In this document: one piece after another, positions 14,336-18,296 of the stretch
Numbering within the stretch: position 1 is the first letter of the stretch
Layout of the letters: each line of letters begins with the position of its first letter
Assembly (NCBI GenBank): GCA_036263035.1
Contig: DATAHR010000072.1
Coordinates: 1-18,296, forward strand
From: JAICYJ01 sp036263035
Lineage (GTDB): Bacteria; Actinomycetota; Thermoleophilia; Gaiellales; JAICJC01
Length of the DNA stretch: 18,296 nucleotides
Direction of reading: 5' to 3'
Notes under the pieces: model-generated
What the model saw: only the letters and a program-made list of their open reading frames with translations
Told to the model about the DNA's origin: nothing
Database searches by the model: none
Program-made: the position numbers and the translations under genes

Positions 14336-15397
14336 CTACCCCAGCGGCGAGCGCCGCGGATGGTTCTGGATCCGCACGGGCCAGCACTGGGTCGACCGCA
14401 CGTTGCGAATCGTGAGCGCACTGATGCAGTAGTGGTACCAGCGGTCGGGGTAGCGGCGGGTATCGAGGCCCAGGCCCGCGGTGTGCAGGATGTATCTGTT
14501 CTCGCACTGCCGCGCCGGGTTCTTGAAGCACGAGCGGACGTGGACGCTACCCGGGGCCATCACGTTGTAGTACGCCCGCCTGTCCTTGATCCACGTGGCT
14601 CCGTCGTACGCCGTGACCGCCCGGCCGTAGCGGCGCCACGTCTTCGTCAGCGGCGCCAGCCAGCTGCGAACCGCCGCGACCATCAGCGGCTGCTGGGGGT
14701 TGTCATCGGTCTTCCGAACCGGCATATCGAAGATCTCAGCCCGCAGGTCGACCACGCCGTGCAGCCGGCTGAGCGCGACAGGCGTTGACCGGTCAGGACT
14801 GGGCCACGAAGGAAAGATCCTGTACGCCGCGCCGTTGGCCGCGTAGGCGGTCAGGTTCTGGATCGTCGGATGCTCGGTGTTCACTGGGTCGGCCAGCGGA
14901 CCAGTCAGGCGGCGCGGATCGAGCAAGTCGCAGCCCGGCTCCTTCTCGGCCAGATGCACGTGGTCAACCCCGGGTACCAGACGGCCGACCCAGTCGCCGC
15001 GCCCGACGAATGTGCCCGCCCGGAAGCGGCTGACGACGTGGTAGTAGAAGAAGGGGCCGATCTGGAGATGGGCATCCTGTCCGGAGGTGACCACGCTCGC
15101 GACCACGCCCGAGGTCATGGCGTACACCCTGGCTCTTGGGGTGCTGGTCTGCACATCCACACCCCAGTGCGCGTACATCGGGCTCTCACCGTGCATATCG
15201 TTGAAGCCGGCGTGCACGGGATGTGGGGAGCGGCGCGGCCAGAGCGGCCACCAGGCACTCGGCGACGGCGCATAGAAGCAGCGGTCGATCCGGGCGAGGG
15301 TCGGCCGGTGAACGGGATGGGATCGGAGGGCCATCGCCGGCGCCGTTGCGACCAGCGCAACGCCGAGGACCGCCACAGAGACGGGCCAGCGCTTCAT
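14336..15397 (-). CDS. exported M23-type (LytM-like) metallopeptidase domain protein
   Basis: This 353-aa protein has a Sec-type signal peptide (about 1-24, ending near AMA). The M23 core spans about 70-155 with AHWGVD (His77, Asp81) and DHVHLA (His146, His148), the HxxxD and HxH zinc/catalytic motifs. His120 in YYHVVSRF supplies the remaining conserved histidine. All catalytic positions are therefore present and cell-wall or protein cleavage is possible. The C-terminal 200 residues are not a known M23 accessory domain to my eye; they include several Cys and Trp residues. ATG 15397 overlaps the upstream gene's stop as ATGA and has GGAGG 7 bases upstream. It is third in a cassette of exported proteins; the substrate is unknown. 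Confidence 0.8.
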   Translation of the reverse strand: MKRWPVSVAVLGVALVATAPAMALRSHPVHRPTLARIDRCFYAPSPSAWWPLWPRRSPHPVHAGFNDMHGESPMYAHWGVDVQTSTPRARVYAMTSGVVASVVTSGQDAHLQIGPFFYYHVVSRFRAGTFVGRGDWVGRLVPGVDHVHLAEKEPGCDLLDPRRLTGPLADPVNTEHPTIQNLTAYAANGAAYRIFPSWPSPDRSTPVALSRLHGVVDLRAEIFDMPVRKTDDNPQQPLMVAAVRSWLAPLTKTWRRYGRAVTAYDGATWIKDRRAYYNVMAPGSVHVRSCFKNPARQCENRYILHTAGLGLDTRRYPDRWYHYCISALTIRNVRSTQCWPVRIQNHPRRSPLG

Positions 15398-16443
15398 CGG
15401 ATGGCCTCCATCGTTCGCAGCCAGGCGGGAATGTGCTTCGGCTGGTCGCCGGTGACCGCGACCGCACCGGCAAGGCGCTCGGCCACCGCTCCGAGCGAGA
15501 GGCGGAGCACGTCGATGTTCCCGTTCGGGGGACTCTGCGTGCAGCGGTAGCTGTCGAAGTAGAGATCGACGATTCCGTCAGGCTGCGGTGCGGCGGACAT
15601 CTCGTCACCGCCGTCGCGGCCGGCCGGCATCGAGCCGAGCGCCGTGAGAACACCGCCGGTGGTGTAGCTCTCGAACGTGACCCGATGGCCACAACCGCCG
15701 AGCGATCTGAGGAAGTAGACCGTCCCGTCGGGGCCGATCGTCGACAGGTAGTCGAACCACCCGTCCGGCTGCGGGATCCGCTCGTCCTGCCCGGTGGAGA
15801 TCCGGTAGCGGTGGACGATCGACCGCTGGTAGCCGTGGCCCATGGCCGTCCACGTCACCCAGTCGCCGCTGATGTGCGGTGACGACAACGTGCCGGTCTG
15901 GCCGCTGCCCTCGAACCGGGCCAGCTCCACCTGCGTCCCGGTCTGGAGGTTGTCGAGCAGGAACCGCCGGAGGTCAGGCGTCCGCGCGCGGTTCAGCCGC
16001 CCGAACACGAGCCAATGACCCGAAACGGCCGGCTCGTACTCCCACCGAGACGTGTTGACCGTGCCGCCCGGGCTCGTCCGCGTCCCGGTCGTCCAGTCGT
16101 ACAGCTTGAGATCGGAATTGCCATGCCGCACCTGCTGGTAGGCGGCGGTGGTCGTGCCAGCGTCGAGGCTCCACGCCCACGCCTGCCCCCGCCGGTTCAA
16201 CCGGACGACCGGCTGCGTGCCGATCCTGAGCACCGCCCTGGGGATCCCGTGCCGATAGACCGTCCACGCGAGCACGCCTGCGCTGCTCGAACGGTCGTAC
16301 GCCTGCGACGGATCCCAGGTGTTCGGGCTGCCCGTGAGCACCCCTGCCACCGCGGCGGCACGTACGGCCTGGCCCTCCGTGAGGACGCCAACGCCCAGAA
16401 GGAGCGCCAGGCCGCACGCCGTTCGTGCGAACGTGCCGTTCAT
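15394..16443 (-). CDS. exported TolB/WD40-like beta-propeller protein, function unknown
   Basis: This 349-aa protein has an N-terminal signal peptide (about 1-30; hydrophobic core LALLLGVGVLTEG). The rest shows repeated beta-strand blades with the rhythm ...SGHWLVFGR..., ...SGDWVTWTA..., ...GPDGTVYFLRS..., separated by turns, as in TolB-type propellers. About six such units are seen. Four cysteines are scattered, two in the C-terminal third. No catalytic motif is visible, so a binding or scaffold role is more likely. ATG 16443 overlaps the stop of the small upstream gene as ATGA, and the 3' end overlaps the M23 gene the same way. I do not recognise a specific family. Confidence 0.8.
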   Translation of the reverse strand: MNGTFARTACGLALLLGVGVLTEGQAVRAAAVAGVLTGSPNTWDPSQAYDRSSSAGVLAWTVYRHGIPRAVLRIGTQPVVRLNRRGQAWAWSLDAGTTTAAYQQVRHGNSDLKLYDWTTGTRTSPGGTVNTSRWEYEPAVSGHWLVFGRLNRARTPDLRRFLLDNLQTGTQVELARFEGSGQTGTLSSPHISGDWVTWTAMGHGYQRSIVHRYRISTGQDERIPQPDGWFDYLSTIGPDGTVYFLRSLGGCGHRVTFESYTTGGVLTALGSMPAGRDGGDEMSAAPQPDGIVDLYFDSYRCTQSPPNGNIDVLRLSLGAVAERLAGAVAVTGDQPKHIPAWLRTMEAIR

Positions 16444-16613
16444 TTTCCGTGCCCCGCTCCGCCGCCGGCCGGCGCGTGAGCCGCGCCGCCGTTGTCAGAG
16501 GCCCCGGAAGCTCCGGTCAGCCCCGCCACCGCCTGCGGATGCAGGCCGATGACCACGGCAGCCGCTGCTACAGACACCAGGATTGCGAACCGCCTGTGAA
16601 TGGAGGTGTTCAC
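16440..16613 (-). CDS. small 57-aa exported or membrane-anchored peptide heading the propeller-M23 cassette
   Basis: A GTG start at 16613 has AAGGAG 6 bases upstream (a second GTG at 16616 is closer to it). The frame ends in TGA at 16442-16440, overlapping the ATG of the propeller gene. Residues 1-8 are basic (two adjacent Arg), residues 9-24 form a hydrophobic core (FAILVSVAAAAVVIGL), then comes a possible cleavage region. The rest is Gly/Ala/Ser-rich and ends in GHGK. This is a signal-peptide or single-anchor layout with a small flexible tail. The strong ribosome binding site, ATGA coupling and G/C-rich third positions argue that it is real. Function unknown; it could be a leader that couples translation, or a secreted partner. 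Confidence 0.6.
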   Translation of the reverse strand: MNTSIHRRFAILVSVAAAAVVIGLHPQAVAGLTGASGASDNGGAAHAPAGGGAGHGK

Positions 16614-16797
16614 CACGCGCTCCTTCCCTCGAGTCGCGGCCGGCGGGATTGCACGGTCGCCGCGCCTGCCGACCAGCGTCAGGCCGTCCGCTCACCGGCC
16701 GCTCACTCCCGGCTCATCCGGAGCAACGCGCCATGCGGCGCCTGCGACCATGCGGCCGCCAACATGGAGATGACTGGACACCGTCGGCTCCTCTGCT

Positions 16798-16824
16798 GCG
16801 GTACCGGCCTGGTGGCGGTACCGG
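16798..16824. repeat. direct repeat GCGGTACCGG x2 in the divergent promoter region
   Basis: GCGGTACCGG occurs at 16798-16807 and 16815-16824, 17 bases apart. Each contains the 8-base palindrome CGGTACCG. Position and symmetry fit a regulator binding site, but chance is possible in GC-rich DNA. Confidence 0.4.
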
Positions 16825-16905
16825 TGGGGACGTGACCGCACCACCGTAGCCACCGTTGGCCCGGCTGTAACCACGGAATTCCGCCGGATTAATCGCCGCG
16901 CATGT

Positions 16906-16911
16906 GATAAT
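16906..16911 (+). promoter_or_regulatory. -10 box for the ATPase regulator (leaderless geometry)
   Basis: GATAAT, preceded by TGT, ends 6 bases before ATG 16918, so the transcript likely begins at the start codon. The -35 region is weak, and no ribosome binding site exists before the ATG. Confidence 0.45.
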
Positions 16912-16917
16912 TGCCTC

Positions 16918-18296
16918 ATGACAATGCGCGCCCTTTCGCTTGTCGGACGTGATGCCGAGGTGGCGCGTGCCTGGGCTGCGCTGACGGCGCCCGGCGGCGG
17001 CGCCGTCGTGCTCGAAGGCGAGGCGGGTGTCGGAAAGACGGCGGTGCTGAATGCGCTGGTTCGCCGGTGCGAGAGCGACCACATCGTGGCGTGCGCATAC
17101 GCGGTGGAAGCAGAGGCGGACCTCTCGTACGCAACCTTCGCCGACCTCGCTGATCCGCTCTATGACCTGGCTGGTGGGTCGCTCCCCGAAGCGCAACGCG
17201 CCGCGATCGACGCCGCGCTGCTACGTGGACCCGACGGCGAGCGCATCGAGTTGAGAGCGGTGGCAACGGCGTTTCGGACGCTGCTGCGCACGGCGGGCGG
17301 CGACCGGCCCGTCCTCCTTGTGATCGACGACGTGCATTGGCTCGATCCGGCCAGCGCCGCGGCGATCGGCTATGCGCTCAGACGATTGGGCGACGAACGG
17401 TGCCGGCTGCTCGCCAGCGTACGTTTGGGCCACTCCGCCCACCTGCTCGATCGGCTGCGGGGCACATCACCGGTCGTTTCACTGCCGCTGGCTGGGCTGT
17501 CGCTCGAGCACACGAGGGCGATGCTGACCGAAGCCGTTGGCCATCCGCTTTCGTCGATCACCGCGGCGCGGATCCATGCGCTGTCCGAGGGCAACCCCCT
17601 GCTTTCGCTCGAGCTGGCCCGAGCGCAGGGCGACGGACGACACGACCCCGTCGGCGTGCCCGTGGTCCCCCACAAGCTCGATCATCTCCATGCGGCCCGC
17701 GTCCGGGCGCTGCCCGCCCGGGTGCGCCGCCTCTTGCTGCACGTCGCAGCCCACGGGCGGCCGTCCCTGGCTGCACTCCAGCGCGCGCTTCCCTCTTCGA
17801 CCCTGGATGCGGATCTGAACAAGGCAGCGGCCGCCGGTGTCCTCTCGGTGGGGGACGAGGTGCGGTTCACCCATCCGCTCATCGGCGCGACCGCCTACGG
17901 GGCCGCGACGGACGCTGAGCGTCGTCGGGCGCACCGCGCATGGGCGGCTGTCGTCGATGGCGCGGAGGAGCGCGCGCGCCATCTGGCAAAGTCGTCTGCC
18001 GGGCGCAGTGGGACGACGGCCGCATCCTGCGAAACGGGGGCGAGGGAGGCCCGGGCGAGAGGATCGATGGTCGCGGCGGCCGAGCTGGCCGCGCTCAGCC
18101 AGCGTCTGACACCGCTTCGGCGTCGAGAAGACCGCGCGCGCCGAGGGCGGCTGGCCGTCGAATTGGTCTTTGCTGCGGGCGACCTGCCCGGTGCTCGGAC
18201 CCTGATCGAACAGCTCAACGTGGATACAGCCGAGCCGGCCGAACGGTCGCGGTTGAAGACACTCGAGGGCCGCATCCTCGTCTTCGAACGAGACCG
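16918..18296 (+). CDS. LuxR/LAL (MalT-like) ATPase transcriptional regulator, N-terminal part (runs off window end)
   Basis: The frame is open from ATG 16918 to the window end (459 complete codons); ATG 16924 is an alternative start. The N-terminal AAA-type ATPase module has LVGRDAEV (8-15), Walker A GEAGVGKT (34-41) and Walker B LLVIDDVHWLD (133-143), with LSEGNPL at about 221-227. This is the arrangement of large ATP-binding LuxR-family regulators. After about residue 250 it becomes helical and Ala/Arg-rich, as in TPR-type effector regions. The LuxR HTH expected at the C-terminus lies outside the window, so assignment rests on the ATPase module. It is divergent from the exported-protein cassette and is a plausible activator of it. 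Confidence 0.85.
   Translation, partial: MTMRALSLVGRDAEVARAWAALTAPGGGAVVLEGEAGVGKTAVLNALVRRCESDHIVACAYAVEAEADLSYATFADLADPLYDLAGGSLPEAQRAAIDAALLRGPDGERIELRAVATAFRTLLRTAGGDRPVLLVIDDVHWLDPASAAAIGYALRRLGDERCRLLASVRLGHSAHLLDRLRGTSPVVSLPLAGLSLEHTRAMLTEAVGHPLSSITAARIHALSEGNPLLSLELARAQGDGRHDPVGVPVVPHKLDHLHAARVRALPARVRRLLLHVAAHGRPSLAALQRALPSSTLDADLNKAAAAGVLSVGDEVRFTHPLIGATAYGAATDAERRRAHRAWAAVVDGAEERARHLAKSSAGRSGTTAASCETGAREARARGSMVAAAELAALSQRLTPLRRREDRARRGRLAVELVFAAGDLPGARTLIEQLNVDTAEPAERSRLKTLEGRILVFERD

Larger units (their letters stand above)
16614..16917. other. divergent intergenic region
   Basis: These 304 bases separate the exported-protein cassette (minus) from the ATPase regulator (plus). 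I see no supportable gene. It contains the ribosome binding site of the 57-aa gene, a 10-base direct repeat, and the -10 box of the regulator. No convincing promoter for the cassette was found. Confidence 0.6.

Noticed and set aside
16692..17266. Minus-strand open frames overlapping the start of the ATPase regulator
   Set aside because: The plus strand holds Walker A and B motifs in this stretch; the minus frames are Arg-rich with no recognisable domain or ribosome binding site.
1..18296. CRISPR array, insertion sequence or prophage genes
   Set aside because: No regularly spaced repeats, transposase, integrase or structural phage motifs were seen on either strand.

Overview
The window is GC-rich bacterial DNA with dense coding and strong G/C third positions. 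The gene families fit a high-GC actinobacterium, perhaps of the Thermoleophilia type: a Tat-exported lipoprotein, a PIG-V-like mannosyltransferase, actinobacterial-style PAS/LuxR regulators, an ADP-forming acyl-CoA ligase, and several genes whose promoters sit so close to the start codon that the mRNA is probably leaderless. No marker gene fixes the taxon, so this assignment is an inference.

Left part (1-5160), signal transduction. On the minus strand, read right to left, lie a soluble globin-coupled methyl-accepting protein (3641-2142), a PAS-PAS NarL-type histidine kinase (2074-596), and the N-terminal part of a PIG-V-like membrane mannosyltransferase that leaves the window at base 1. On the plus strand, divergent from the globin sensor, are two small LuxR-type DNA-binding proteins without receiver domains. 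One has an all-helical N-terminus, the other a cysteine-containing PAS-like N-terminus. No chemotaxis gene or receiver-domain regulator is visible nearby.

Middle (5216-8990). A tRNA-Ser(GCT) is followed after one base by a possible 27-codon single-span membrane peptide. Its stop overlaps tail to tail with a minus-strand four-helix membrane protein that resembles a 2-TM ion-channel pore but has a non-canonical selectivity filter. A minus-strand pair then encodes an ADP-forming acyl-CoA ligase (alpha and beta parts fused) and a DECR-like short-chain dehydrogenase. They overlap by 11 bases and look like one acyl-CoA metabolism unit. A 35-base near-perfect palindrome lies upstream of the pair.

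Middle right (8991-14320). A TetR regulator diverges from a four-gene polyamine-type ABC importer in the order potD-, potB-, potC-, potA-like. The intergenic region holds a good promoter for each direction and two different palindromes, one over each promoter region. The importer cluster ends at a tRNA-Ser(CGA).

Right end (14336-18296). A minus-strand, translationally coupled cassette encodes three predicted exported products: a 57-aa peptide, a TolB-like beta-propeller and an M23-type metallopeptidase, each pair joined by an ATGA overlap. Divergent from it is the start of a large ATPase regulator of the LuxR/LAL (MalT-like) type, cut by the window end. The cassette and its possible regulator are the least familiar grouping here.
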